DNA of 64,000 nt from Sepiola atlantica. Lineage: Eukaryota; Mollusca; Cephalopoda; Sepiida; Sepiolidae. The notes under the pieces are model-generated. The model was not told the DNA's origin. It searched no databases and was given only the letters and a program-made list of their open reading frames with translations. The stretch covers positions 18,031,774 through 18,095,773 of the forward strand of contig OY744537.1 of assembly GCA_963556195.1 (NCBI GenBank), given 5' to 3'. The position numbers and the translations under genes were made by a program. Positions 33,270-44,335 of the stretch are shown here, in pieces. Numbering within the stretch: position 1 is the first letter of the stretch; each line of letters starts with the position of its first letter.

Positions 33270-33905
33270 ATTTGAAAGCAGCAGCCGTAACTGCTAGCTG
33301 CTGCTTATTTATATAATGCTAGCAGTCTGTGCTACGCCTATGTTTGTTATAAAATAGCAGTAACCTCCCCCAGTCTAACCCTTCCTCATTGCGGCAACAT
33401 GGTAGTATCAGAGCTACCCGGCTACCAGAGCTCTGATGAAAATCCAGGAGGAATTAACATCAGGATCCGTTGCCCTCTGATCGACTCTGCCTCTGCATAT
33501 GGCAAAAGAGAGCACATGTAAGGCGCAGCACTAAAAATCCATGGAATGAGGACAACAACATTGCCTCTGTGCATGTGCAACTGCCATTTCTTTGTGTGTT
33601 TTGGGCCAAAACGTTCCTCGACTTTGTATGCAACTGCTGGGTTTTGCTGCTCTGTGCGTCTAGAGTAAAAACATGTTGTCCATCTAACGAATTGTTACAG
33701 CCAAACAGGGGAACTTCATGCAGAACAGATAATCCTGAGACACGATGTTCATGGGCTCTGTGCAGAAGTTAGATCTGCTCAACAACAACAACCACCGCCA
33801 CCACAAAAAAGCAGCGGCAGCCGTAACTGCTTGTTGCTGTTAATTTATTTTAATGCTAACACTGTCTATCCTACATGTATGTTTGTTTGAAAGCAGCAGC
33901 AGCCA
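33270..33905 (+). mobile_element. Unit bounded by short direct repeats, possible LTR-element fragment
   Basis: AGCAGCCGTAACTGCTAGCT at 33281 recurs as GGCAGCCGTAACTGCTTGTT at 33815, followed in both by TAATGCTA and GTCTGTGCTACG/GTCTATCCTACA. A third partial copy of TATGTTTGTTTGAAAGCAGC stands at 33880. Between them TGGTAGTATCAGAGC at 33400 resembles a primer-binding site for initiator tRNA-Met (TGGTATCAGAGC) with a 3-base insertion. No pol or gag frame was recognised. Confidence 0.35.
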
Positions 33906-33929
33906 CAACTTGAAACTGACAAATATTCA

Positions 33930-34010
33930 TGAAAATATTTTGAAATATTTAATAATATATATAACAAATACTGACCCAATGGTTTACAGTCTAATATCTG
34001 ATCACTTCTA
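33930..34010. repeat. Short dispersed repeat (second copy at 47425-47480)
   Basis: ATTTAATAATATATATAACA and AATACTGACCCAATGGTTTA correspond to the start of the repeat at 47.43 kb, which runs into a motif of the 34.3-kb type. Confidence 0.5.
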
Positions 34011-34269
34011 AATTTTGCTATGATTTAAGAAATATTCTATTTAATTTCAGCTGTGTGTATTTCTTGTTCGTATGGTTTAAAGTGTGTTTAACTTGTAGTA
34101 TACAGTGTTAAAATTTAAATTAGAATCATGCGTCTTCTTATAACTATAATATTAATTTTGTATGTATATTATAATTCATTTATATATTTATAATATCATA
34201 CAATTATGCGCTGATTAGCCATTCATACCGGCTGTAGCCAAATACCTGCTATCCTGGAAGCTATGAAAA

Positions 34270-34740
34270 AAATAAATACCGAAAATGGTTTACATATTCA
34301 TCAACATTTCGTCTTTATTTCAAGACTTTCTCAAGACGACTGATTTGAAGAGAAACATAAAAGTCAATATTTGAAACAATGTGGTGCGTCTATGATGTGA
34401 AAAGAATGTTTTTCTTTTTTTTTTCGAACAAAACATAGACGCTAATTCTAAATATGTGGTGCGTTTATTAAGTGGAATGAATGTTTTTTTTTTTAATTAA
34501 TGTCGATATTATATAAAAGGTTTTGTTGGGAATATGGTGTAAAATGGCTAGGCTGGATCTAAATTCAAGTTCTGTTCGGTTTGTATTAGTTTGCTGATTA
34601 AAGGAGATAAATTGTAGAAACCGTTACGTTGTTTGATTGTGTTAGAGTTTATAATGAGTGCTGATTCAAATAAGTCATCTTGAGAAAGTCTTGAAATAAA
34701 GACAAAATGTTGATGTATCTTTTCGGTTTTCCTTCTTTCA
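34270..34740. mobile_element. Fold-back element with GAAA-stem arms
   Basis: CATCAACATTTCGTCTTTAT at 34301 is inverted at 34694-34714 (ATAAAGACAAAATGTTGATG). In each arm a stem GTCTT/AAGAC directly precedes GAAA (AAAA in the right arm). The interior contains two tandem copies of ATGTGGTGCGT (near 34380 and 34455). No coding capacity. Confidence 0.65.
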
Positions 34741-34779
34741 TTTTCTAATGCGTTGGATTATTATTTCCATAATTATCAT

Positions 34780-34782
<3 letters not shown>

Positions 34783-34843
<61 letters not shown>
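34783..34843. repeat. (TA)n microsatellite
   Basis: About 30 TA dinucleotides between two inverted-repeat elements. Confidence 0.95.
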
Positions 34844-34846
<3 letters not shown>

Positions 34847-35410
34847 GTATGTTTTTAAAAGGTTGCGGGCAATGCAAATTCCGGGTAGGATGTAAGCTAG
34901 AAGGAACAAAAATAATAAATTGAATACGAATTGGGACTTACTATTTATTTTTTCTTAAAACTTACATAACAGCAAGTGTGGTGTTAGCTGTTTGTGTGTT
35001 GTTCGGATGATTATTAAAAATAATTTATTTAATATTTCGGGAAAAGAAACTTCCCTTTGTCAAAAATAATAAACACAAGAGGAAAATTCCGTCTGTGCAG
35101 AGAATCTACCAAAATCTGGCATCCATTTTGCTATATTTTGGTTTTGGTAGATTCTCTGCACAGACGGAATTTTCCTCTGGTGTTTATTATTTTTGACAAA
35201 GGGAAGTTTCTTTTCCCGAAATATTAAATAAATGATTTTTAATAATCATCCGAACAACACATAAACAGCTAACACCACACTTGCTGTTATGTAAGATTTT
35301 AAGAAAAAATAGTAAGTCCTATTTTGTATTCGATTTATTATTTTTGTTCCTTCCAGCTTACATCCTACCCGGAATTTGCATTGCCCACAGCCTTTTAAAA
35401 ACATACTACT
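34844..35410. mobile_element. Large inverted repeat, about 270-bp arms
   Basis: The left arm 34844-35114 pairs with 35141-35410 with only scattered differences (for example AAGAGG versus CCAGAGG near the centre) around a 26-bp spacer. The arms contain CTTCCAGCTTACATCC, TTGCTGTTATGTAAG and GACAAAGGGAAGTTTC followed by TTTTCCCGAAATATT. (TA)n lies on the left, (CT)n(TA)n on the right. Confidence 0.85.
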
Positions 35411-35444
35411 ACTATTCCCAGCAATGCTTCAAGCAAACTACCAT

Positions 35445-35468
35445 TCTCTCTCTCTCTCTCTCTCTCTT

Positions 35469-35514
<46 letters not shown>
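35445..35514. repeat. (CT)n and (TA)n microsatellites
   Basis: CT run 35445-35468 and TA run 35473-35514. Confidence 0.95.
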
Positions 35515-35515
<1 letters not shown>

Positions 35516-35519
<4 letters not shown>

Positions 35520-35960
35520 TATCATTTAAATAAGGATTGTTGTTGAATACCAACTCTCCTTGTCAGAGTGGAAAGAGACTGATTTTAACTTTTTTTTTCT
35601 TTTTTATGTATGTGTCGGATAGTGTTCGTAATTTTGCTCATATAATCTGCGATTTATCTTCATATCCCGTTTTAAATGGCAACCTCATATTGCTGTTTTT
35701 ATTTTACGCCTGCACAAGTTTTGCACAAGGTATCTGGCTTTGGGCGGTCTCCTCGGTGCATGCATTATATAACATTACTCCTGTTATTTAATTATATAAA
35801 AGCCAATGTCGGTAAAGCACAACACATGCCATGCTAGATTTGATAGATGAGAGATTGTGAAGATTACTTACCTGCGAATAGAGAAACTGAAAGTAAATAA
35901 TGATAAATAATGAGTGTCAGTCAAGTTTAAGTTCAAGTAAATTGATTATATTTTTTCCTT
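35516..35960. other. Nothing recognised
   Basis: AT-rich with uninformative frames. Confidence 0.5.
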
Positions 35961-37765
35961 GATCTAATAAATATGAACCCCTACTTTATGTACAAGTTTA
36001 CGAAAATATTAGATACAAAAAATATATATTTTCCCTATTTTGTTAAATCCTCAAAACCAACCTTTCCATTTGAATGAATGTTATAAACTGGCTTTGTTTT
36101 TGTTTAAAATTTGGTAAGCGAAAAAAAAAAATATATATTTTCCCTATTTTGTTAAATCCTCAAAACCAACCTTTCCATTTGAATGAATGTTATAAATTGA
36201 CTTTGTTTTTGTTTAAAATTTGGTAAGCGATTATTATTAAAATATTTTCGATCTCTGTCATCGTCTTGTAAGATGCATTTGATCTAATAAATATGAACAC
36301 CCACTTTATGTACAAGTTTACATAAATATTAGATACAAAAAATATATATTTTCCCTATTTTGTTAAATCCTCAAAACCAACCTTTCCATTTGAATGAATG
36401 TTATAAATTGGCTTTGTTTTTGTTTAAAATTTGGTAAGCGATTATTATTAAAATATTTTCGATCTCTGTCATCGTCTTGTAAGATGCATTTGATCTAATA
36501 AATATGAACCCCTACTTTATGTACAAGTTTACATAAATATTAGATACAAAAAATATATATTTTCCCTATTTTGTTAAATCCTCAAAACCAACCTTTCCAT
36601 TTGAATGAATGTTATAAATTGGCTTTGTTTTTGTTTAAAATTTGGTAAGCGATTATTATTAAAATATTTTCGATCTCTGTCATCGTCTTGTAAGATGCAT
36701 TTGATCTAATAAATATGAACCCCCTACTTTATGTACAAGTTTACATAAATATTAGATACAAAAAATATATATTTTCCCTATTTTGTTAAATCCTCAAAAC
36801 CAACCTTTCCATTTGAATGAATGTTATAAATTGGCTTTGTTTTTGTTTAAAATTTGGTAAGCGATTATTATTAAAATATTTTCGATCTCTGTCATCGTCT
36901 TGTAAGATGCATTTGATCTAATAAATATGAACCCCTACTTTATGTACAAGTTTACATAAATATTAGATACAAAAAATATATATTTTCCCTATTTTGTTAA
37001 ATCCTCAAAACCAACCTTTCCATTTGAATGAATGTTATAAATTGGCTTTGTTTTTGTTTAAAATTTGGTAAGCGATTATTATTAAAATATTTTCGATCTC
37101 TGTCATCGTCTTGTAAGATGCATTTGATCTAATAAATATGAACCCCCTACTTTATGTACAAGTTTACATAAATATTAGATACAAAAAATATATATTTTCC
37201 CTATTTTGTTAAATCCTCAAAACCAACCTTTCCATTTGAATGAATGTTATAAATTGGCTTTGTTTTTGTTTAAAATTTGGTAAGCGATTATTATTAAAAT
37301 ATTTTCGATCTCTGTCATCGTCTTGTAAGATGCATTTGATCTAATAAATATGAACCCCTACTTTATGTACAAGTTTACATAAATATTAGATACAAAAAAT
37401 ATATATTTTCCCTATTTTGTTAAATCCTCAAAACCAACCTTTCCATTTGAATGAATGTTATAAATTGGCTTTGTTTTTGTTTAAAATTTGGTAAGCGATT
37501 ATTATTAAAATATTTTCGATCTCTGTCATCGTCTTGTAAGATGCATTTGATCTAATAAATATGAACCCCCACTTTATGTACAAGTTTACATAAATATTAG
37601 ATTCAAAAAATATATATTTTTCCAATTTTGTTAAATCGTCAAAACCAACCTTTCCATTTGAATGAATGTTATAAATTGACTTTGTTTTTGTTTAAAATTT
37701 GGTAAGCGATTATTATTAAAATATTTTCGATCTCTGTCATCGTCTTGTAAGATGAATTTGATTTT
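35961..37765 (+). repeat. 211-bp satellite, eight units plus a partial unit
   Basis: GATCTAATAAATATGAAC begins at 35961, 36281, 36492, 36703, 36915, 37126, 37338 and 37549. The period is 211-212 bp. The first interval is 320 bp because a partial unit of about 110 bp (from about 36120) is inserted. Central units are nearly identical; the last unit carries more substitutions. The monomer is AT-rich with no frame or known protein-binding box. Confidence 0.95.
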
Positions 37766-38599
37766 CCCAAACTAATGTTTGAGGATGCTGTTGATTTTGA
37801 GCACCGATAAATATTGTTGTAAAATATGGATCCAATTTAAGACTGTGAAGAATAGTCTAATTATCTTCAGCTTAATCTCAACGTCAGCCAAATCATAGTT
37901 TAAATAATGAATGCTATTCCCCAGTTCAAATAAGCCCCCCCCCCCTCCCTCACAGAATAAAAGCATGTCTGACTAGAAATATTTACGCTAGGGCATGGGC
38001 AAATTAGAAGTAACCGAATGGAAAGATCTTCAATAATAAATTACTATAGTGACAAACAGGATGTCGGAGTCGGATTTTTTAATCTTCGAAGAATAAACAG
38101 ACAGTCTGAATATTGGAAGACTTTAAAATAAGGATTCAGAATCCAATATTTTGGAATTCTAGGAGTCAGAGTTGGAATTTTTTGAATCTGAGAAGTCAGA
38201 GTTAGACCTTACAGCTTTTGACAAGATGTGTGCGTGGATGTGTATGCGTATTTCTGTCTAAGTCGATCACTACCAAACATGATGTAACAGGTTAAAATGA
38301 AGGAATGGGATGAAAAGTGGTGGGAGAAGAGGAAGGGTGTATTAATCGTAAAAGTTAACTCCCTGTAAAAGGGCAGTGCATTTACATTTTCTCTTGAATC
38401 CTAACCCAAAAATTTCACTAAACAACATCCGATAAGAAAATGATACTAGTTCACTGTTTGAATGTAAATAAATTTGATTAACGTAGAGATCAAATTTTAT
38501 CTCTACGTTAATAAAATTATAAGAAAATTTTGGATGTGTCTGTGTGTTTTCCTCATAACTATATGACTTTAACAAGAATATAAGTCAGTCGTGAGACTG
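37766..38599. other. Nothing recognised apart from a short internal duplication
   Basis: GTCAGAGTTGGAATTTTTTG and GTCAGAGTTAGACC near 38165-38210 suggest a small duplication. A short inverted repeat ATTAACGTAGAGAT/ATCTCTACGTTAAT sits near 38477-38510. Confidence 0.4.
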
Positions 38600-39130
38600 C
38601 ATACGTCTACCTGACAACATAAGGATGGGTCAAAATCTTTTTAGGGTCTTACTTCTCCTTATTGTATGAAGTATTCCCGAAGTTATGTCATGGAAACGTT
38701 GTTTACTCAAAAACTATTTATCTGATCAGGTTGAAATTTTGGATGGTGGTTACCGTTACCAAAGAGCATCAGATCTATACATCAGATTTGGAAAAAGCGG
38801 AAGTTGAAATTCAGTCAAAATTTCGACCATGACCAAACTTTTCAAGGTCAAGGTCATATAAGATGCAGGACTTCATTGTCTACAATATGGGCCAAGTAGT
38901 GAGTCTCTGATAAACAGAATAGAAGTTATTGGCAAAAGTGTGACCTACACCTTCTCTGTGACCTTGACTGTTGACCTAGATATCCCAAAATGAAATAACT
39001 TCTAAATCAGTCCATGACCGATATTTTGACCAAGTTTAGTGACAATTTGTCAAGCGACATGGGGGCGAGGGTGTAGAAAAACGAACAAACTCGACTGAAA
39101 ACATAACCTCAGCTGTGGCAAAGGTAATAA
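38600..39130 (+). repeat. Unclassified repeat rich in TCAAGGTCA-type half-sites
   Basis: The block is less AT-rich than its flanks and contains TCAAGGTCAAGGTCA near 38849, and GTGACCTTGACTGTTGACC near 38980. Its 3' end CAGCTGTGGCAAAGGTAATA looks like an element terminus. No second copy is in the window and no promoter boxes were found. Repeat status is inferred from composition. Confidence 0.35.
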
Positions 39131-39567
39131 ATACACATTGAATTATTATTCTTTTTTTTATTTATTATTAATCAATTATGTATTGATTTATAAAATGTCA
39201 AACGAAATTTTTAAAACGCTATTCTTAAAAAATTATTTAATTACAAAATTAAATATTTAGTAACAAACTGATTATTATGGAGTTGTTTTAAAATGTCTAA
39301 AATGTCTATCCTTTAAATGGAAATAATTGTCTTTTTATCACGGAATAACAAAGTGGTCAGTGTATTATAATTATTACATGACTCGTCTTAAGATGTATGT
39401 ATAGTAGTAGTAGTGTAGTAGTAGTAGTAGCTGTTGTTGCTTTCTCAAGCTAAAAAGCTTTTCGGTCAGGTTCTTATCCACAGTCTTATAGTATTAAGTG
39501 GAACATATTGTGAATAATATGCTGCTTAATTTATGAGAGAGAGAGAGAGAGAGAGATTGTTAATGCC
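39131..39567. other. AT-rich DNA with GTA and GA microsatellites
   Basis: (TAG)n near 39400-39430 and (GA)n at 39535-39556; no gene seen. Confidence 0.6.
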
Positions 39568-39866
39568 AGATGACAGATGAGTTACTTCCCTTGAATGATT
39601 ATACATGAAGCAGAGACTATTTAAGGCAGACATGCCGACTACTCAAAGTGTCAAGTAAGTGGACCAATGGACGTCTGTAGAGACTGCAGGAAACATTATC
39701 ATTTGGAAATATGCTCTGCTGCCAAATGTTAATGTTTCCCCCAGCCTCTACAGACATTCACTGGTCCACTTCACACCTTGAGCGGTCAGCATGTCTGCCT
39801 TAAATAGTCTCCACTTCATGTATATTCATTCAAGGGAAGTAACTCATTTGTCATTTGTCGTTGACA
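39568..39866. mobile_element. Diverged inverted-repeat element (about 300 bp)
   Basis: The left arm (GATGAGTTACTTCCCTTGAA, CATGAAGCAGAGACTATTTA, GTGGACCAATGGACGTCTGT) is inverted in the right arm (ACAGACATTCACTGGTCCAC, TAAATAGTCTCCACTTCATG, TTCAAGGGAAGTAACTCATT). Arms are about 140 bp with several substitutions. It is non-coding; the frame starting at 39791 is incidental. Confidence 0.8.
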
Positions 39867-39906
39867 GGACTGTAGTTAATCACCAGTTATGCTTCCTAGC
39901 AAGGTT

Positions 39907-40035
39907 AGCACCCTTTTATACTGGGTGTAGTGTTTTTCTTATAGGACCTAGTCACCCATCTAAGTATGACCAGGCTTAATATCGCTTAGCTTCAGTAATC
40001 TATCATAAACCGGTGCGTGTCAACATGATTTTACT
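39907..40035 (-). repeat. 5S rRNA-derived sequence (SINE3-like head or 5S pseudogene)
   Basis: On the minus strand the order is ACCGGTTTATGATAGATTAC, then AGCTAAGCGATATTAAGCC (box A region), TGGTCATACTTAGATGGGTG (box C region) and CACCCAGTATAAAAGGG. This follows animal 5S rRNA from about nucleotide 15 to 115, with substitutions and small insertions. The internal control region is recognisable, but the divergence is too high for a functional 5S gene. A SINE3-type retroposon head is likely; a downstream SINE body was not defined. Confidence 0.65.
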
Positions 40036-40039
40036 TGTA

Positions 40040-40974
40040 CCTTGTATATCGGCTTCAGATTGAAGATGTAAACGACTTTCCTATTTGATGTTGGACTGAA
40101 AAATTAGATTGCTCTTATATGAAAGAAAACAAAATCAATAAAACTGAGTTGCAAATTTGCACACCTAAGAAAACCCGAAAAAAGATTTTAAAACTTGGAT
40201 ACTGGATTACATAAGCAGATTAGTTAGTAGTCATTTTGAAACGATCTTACAACTCTTGCTCTCTTAAAGCACAATGATAAACCGATATAAATATTTCTCT
40301 ATATAGAAGGCGGGAGACAGAAATGGATGAGGACGTTTTACTGACTACACAGAATTGACTTCTGTATCTAAAGTGGCCTCCACCTACTTCATAAGACCTA
40401 AGCTATAAAAAGAAACCCAATTCCTCCATTTTCACGCATAACTAATAAACAACATTATTGCCACTTTGAATAAACTAGTCAGAGCATGTACCACACATTG
40501 ACCCTGCCGGACGAGAAGGACATTTTACCAAACAAAGAAATCCATACTAATATTTTCACACATGCAACATAAGTGACCAACCAAAATATCAAAATTTGAA
40601 TAACTTCCGTTCCCCTCCTCCCCTCGGGTTATTCGATACCCCAGAAATTTGACACCAGTCTACCTGTCAATACCGAAGTATTTAAAAGTTGGAAAAATCA
40701 ATTTATTTTATGCAAATACTTATTCAAGAGTTTCATCTGCTGAGTAGAAACCAACTAGTGGATTATTATACAAAAGAGAATCATTTCCAACAGAATTTCC
40801 TTAATATATATATATATATATACAGAAGAAAATTTTCTTAACAAAATTCACTAAAAAATGTTAAATTGCTGTAATATACAGATACATCAGAGGAGTCAGG
40901 TAACATTATTATTATTAAAAATTTTAAATTATAAAAAACAAATTTCCTTAATAACTACAATGTGATCCCCCAAA
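40040..40974. other. Nothing recognised
   Basis: AT-rich; (TA)n at 40803-40821. Confidence 0.5.
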
Positions 40975-41890
40975 ATTCCACCAATGGAATTGTTAATGAC
41001 AAAAAATCTTATTTGCAATCCAATCATATTTGGTAAAAAATAAATTTCACATTCACTAGTCCTTAACCCTCCAGATTTTTATCTGTAGAGTATTGATTTA
41101 CTCCTCTCCAGGAGTTAGGCACAAGGCCAGTTTTTATCTTACTCCCACAAGTAAGATGTGACCCAAGGTCAGGTCGGGAAAGTGGGGTTTGAAAAGCCAG
41201 CGCCCAAGAGGTGAGCACTCTGGCCATTAAAAATTGCCTGGGCAGCCCCGTCGGCATTCCCCGATAGGGGTGCCTCAGACAGTAAGCAATAAACTTACTC
41301 CTCCCCAAAGAGGAGAGGTGAAGCCTGGGAGGGTGGACCTCCTAGAACTGCACAGGACAGACCCATAGTCCAGCGTTAATCAAGCCCCGAAGGCCAAGAC
41401 AATACCAGTCTATGGGGTGCAGTATCCATCGGAACAGATACTACACTTTGATCTTAGCCAAAAGGCCAAGGGGTTTTATTTACTCCTCCCCAGGAGTTAG
41501 GCACAAGGCCAGTTTTATCTTACTCCCACAAGTAAGATGTGACCCAAGATCGGGTGGAGAAAGTGGGGTTTGAAAAGCCAGCGCTCGAGAGGTGAGCACT
41601 CTGGCCATTTAAAAATTGCCTGGGCAGCCCCGTCGGCATTCCCCGGTAGGGGCGCCTCAGACAGTAAGCAATAAACTTACTCCTCCCCAAAGAGGGGAGG
41701 CAAAGCCTGGGAGGGTGGACCTCCTAGAACTGCACAGGACAGGCGTGCAGTATCCATCGGAACAGATACTACACTTTGATCTTAGCCAATGGAGATTTTT
41801 ATCTGTAGAGTAATTTTAAAGATAATGTTATCAAAACAATCCCCAGACTATTCTATTTCTGAATTGAAGATTTTGGAACAATTCATTTTG
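40975..41890 (+). pseudogene. Mariner-class pseudogene split by a U2-SINE dimer
   Basis: Removing the SINE insertion joins 41073 to 41813. The joined flank is collinear with the reverse complement of the third transposase pseudogene. TTTCACATTCACTAGTCCTT here matches TTCACATTCACCAGTCC there, and ATCAAAACAATCCCCAGACT matches ATCAAAACAATCCGCAGACT. Most of the transposase frame upstream is deleted, so 40975-41035 (TCCCCCAAAATTCC) may be the element's terminal region. It is too decayed for a useful protein reading. Confidence 0.6.
41073..41812 (-). mobile_element. Head-to-tail dimer of the U2-headed SINE within one target duplication
   Basis: A single 20-bp direct repeat, AGATTTTTATCTGTAGAGTA (41073-41092 and 41793-41812), encloses two SINE units in minus orientation. 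The 5' unit (41474-41792) starts at TTGGCTAAGATC and lacks about 57 bp between TCCTGTGCAG and GATACTGCAC. The 3' unit (41093-41473) is full length, starting GGCCTTTTGGCTAAGATC. No target duplication separates them; the junction on minus reads GTAAATAAAACCCCTTGGCC. Confidence 0.85.
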
Positions 41891-42584
41891 AAATAGGTAA
41901 AGTATAATTTTTTTACCCTAGCAACTTAATCACCATTTTTGCTGATAGGACGATCTCATAATTTTTTAATGTGTGTGAAATGTAATAACGTACATACAAA
42001 CACGAAATGCCGTAGCATATTATTATATAGATTACTTAAGACGTACCTGATTTTGAGAAACACAGATAAAAAAAAATGTACTGTAATCTATTTGAGTTGC
42101 TTACATTTTCAAAAATCTCTCAAGCAGTTACATGTATTATTTCCTAGAATATAAGATGAGGAACAAAAAAAAAAAATGTGTGGTGAGGAGTTTTATTAAA
42201 ACACACTTAACAGCTTAATTAGTTCACTATTTACAAGGTTTTCTGATAAAAAAAAAGAAGCTAAATTGCTTATTGTTGTTAACGAGAAAACTTCTTTAAA
42301 AAGAAATAATCAAAAACAATCAGTGAAAGGATCTACAATTGACTCATTGTCCTCCGACACAAAAACCTTTCTGTCGCTACTTCATTTTCAATTGGCACAC
42401 GATTTAGCAGCCTTAACAAATTAAATGTGGGTGTTAACCGTCTTTAGAAACAGCCGACATTTAATGCTAATCATTCCAACATTCCTTTGAGTTTTAATTT
42501 CTCTGCCACTCATAGTAAAAAGGAAAGAGATTGTTTGTTCATCATTTTGTGCCGAAATCAGCCAATCTAAGTGGGTGTCAAAGA

Positions 42585-42618
<34 letters not shown>

Positions 42619-43065
42619 GACAATTGCTACCCCCCCCCCATCCGTAGAAGTACAAACAATGAAAACGTGGAGATTTATTTTTGTTTACCTCTTTCTATTA
42701 GTTCCTAACGTTTTGTAAAAATATGTTAAATGAATAAATAAAAACATAAAAAAAGCAGACGACATCTCATAGTGAACACAAAAAAAATAAAGAACGCTAT
42801 CGGATTCTTTTTGCAGACAGCAATGAGACGACGCTGTATGTTATTGTGTAACAGAAACTCATTTGACTAGCAATTACAAGATGCCGTCTTCCATGGAATA
42901 TTTGCAAGGATGAATCCGTCTTAATTTCAAATTTGTTTTCCATAAATATTATAAGCAACAATAAAGGATGTAAACTCACTAACCTATGAGACTAAGTATG
43001 GCACAAGGAAAGTTTAATATGGAATCCCATGAGATTTTACAAAACAGGCATACTGATGCACAGAC

Positions 43066-43067
<2 letters not shown>
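41891..43067. other. Nothing recognised apart from homopolymers
   Basis: Poly(A) of about 30 at 42588-42617 and a C-run at 42631-42640. Frames are uninformative. Confidence 0.5.

Positions 43068-43126
<59 letters not shown>
43068..43126. repeat. (TA)n microsatellite
   Basis: About 29 TA dinucleotides. Confidence 0.95.
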
Positions 43127-43129
<3 letters not shown>

Positions 43130-44159
43130 GGTATACACATTGTAGAGAGAGATATGTGTGTATGTATTAACATGAAAAATCAACCTCTAGGAAACCTAAC
43201 AGATCCAGATCAAGACAGCAGATCTTGCAAACACAAAGAGTTGAATATACTTTCAGGTAGAGCTTTATAACAATAATAATTAAGAGGTGTTTATCTTGAT
43301 AGTTTACTGAAGTTTAACGGTAGACCCGATCGTCAGAAGCGTACTATTATTCCATATGTGCTTATACATTTGAATATAAAATAAAATTTAGCTATATTTG
43401 CAAAAAATAAAAAAAAATAAAAAAATACATGGAACAATTAAAATTATAAATAATGAAACAAAATAAAAATTTGTACAAAAATAATGAAATTGTAGAATAA
43501 AAAGTGAATGTCCTATGACTGAATTATGTAATGGAAAAGAAATACAATGAAAAGATTAAAAAAACATTAGAAAATCCTAAAAACGAGATGATGTATGCAA
43601 GTTGTACGGAAAATTAATTCAAACATAGATACAATTATCATAACTGGAGTTTTAGAAATGAAATACATGAACCCTCAAACATCATTATTAAAATATATTT
43701 GCAAAATAAGAAAATTTCAAAAGTCTCACACATAAAGACTAAAAAAAATTGTACCCTATGATTCGCTAAACAGTTAGCAATAATATCGTTCAAGGGAAGA
43801 GGGAAAATATTGAACAAGAGAGATGAACTGGTGTCAAAATGCCAACATGAAAATAAATGCATGCTAACATTTTTTTTAAATTATTGAGCAGACATACGAA
43901 TTCCATATATGGTCATTAACCGAATCATATCAACAATGCTGAGAGATTATTTGTTAATTGGTGTTAAAAGAAAGAAAAAAAAAAATGTACGCCGATCAGA
44001 AAATTTTATAAGAAAAAAAACATACATAGGTAAACACAATAAATAACATTTATTTGCTGTAATTTATCATTTATTAATTATTATTATTATCATTATTACT
44101 ATTACTACTAGCAAATATATGTTTCTTACTGTCGCATATTTTTGCTAGCTTGGGAGGAT
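43127..44159. other. Nothing recognised
   Basis: Very AT-rich sequence. Confidence 0.5.
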
Positions 44160-44335
44160 GCTATCATAACAACAGAACAGATATTACACTACACCCTAAA
44201 AAATAGGAGAAGTTAATGCCTGGTATCTTGACGAACGAATATATACTACACTACCCCCCCCCCCCCAAAAAAAAAGGAGGGGGTAATACATGGGAGAATG
44301 ATCTCATGACAACAGAACAAATACCAAACTACTTT
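44160..44335 (-). repeat. Degenerate U2-like tandem fragments
   Basis: ACAGAACAGATATTACACTA at 44173, AATATATACTACACTACC near 44238 and ACAGAACAAATACCAAACTA near 44311 each resemble the complement of U2 nucleotides 28-46. The spacing suggests decayed repeats of a U2-headed unit, but the similarity is short. Confidence 0.3.

Noticed and set aside
33425..33450. CTCTGATGAAAATCC as a further hammerhead
   Set aside because: No GAAA block or stem II follows at a suitable distance.
35961..37765. CRISPR-like or gene-cluster array
   Set aside because: The whole 211-bp unit is conserved, without spacers and without a frame.
39907..40035. Functional 5S rRNA gene
   Set aside because: Substitutions and indels in the internal control region and stems are too many.
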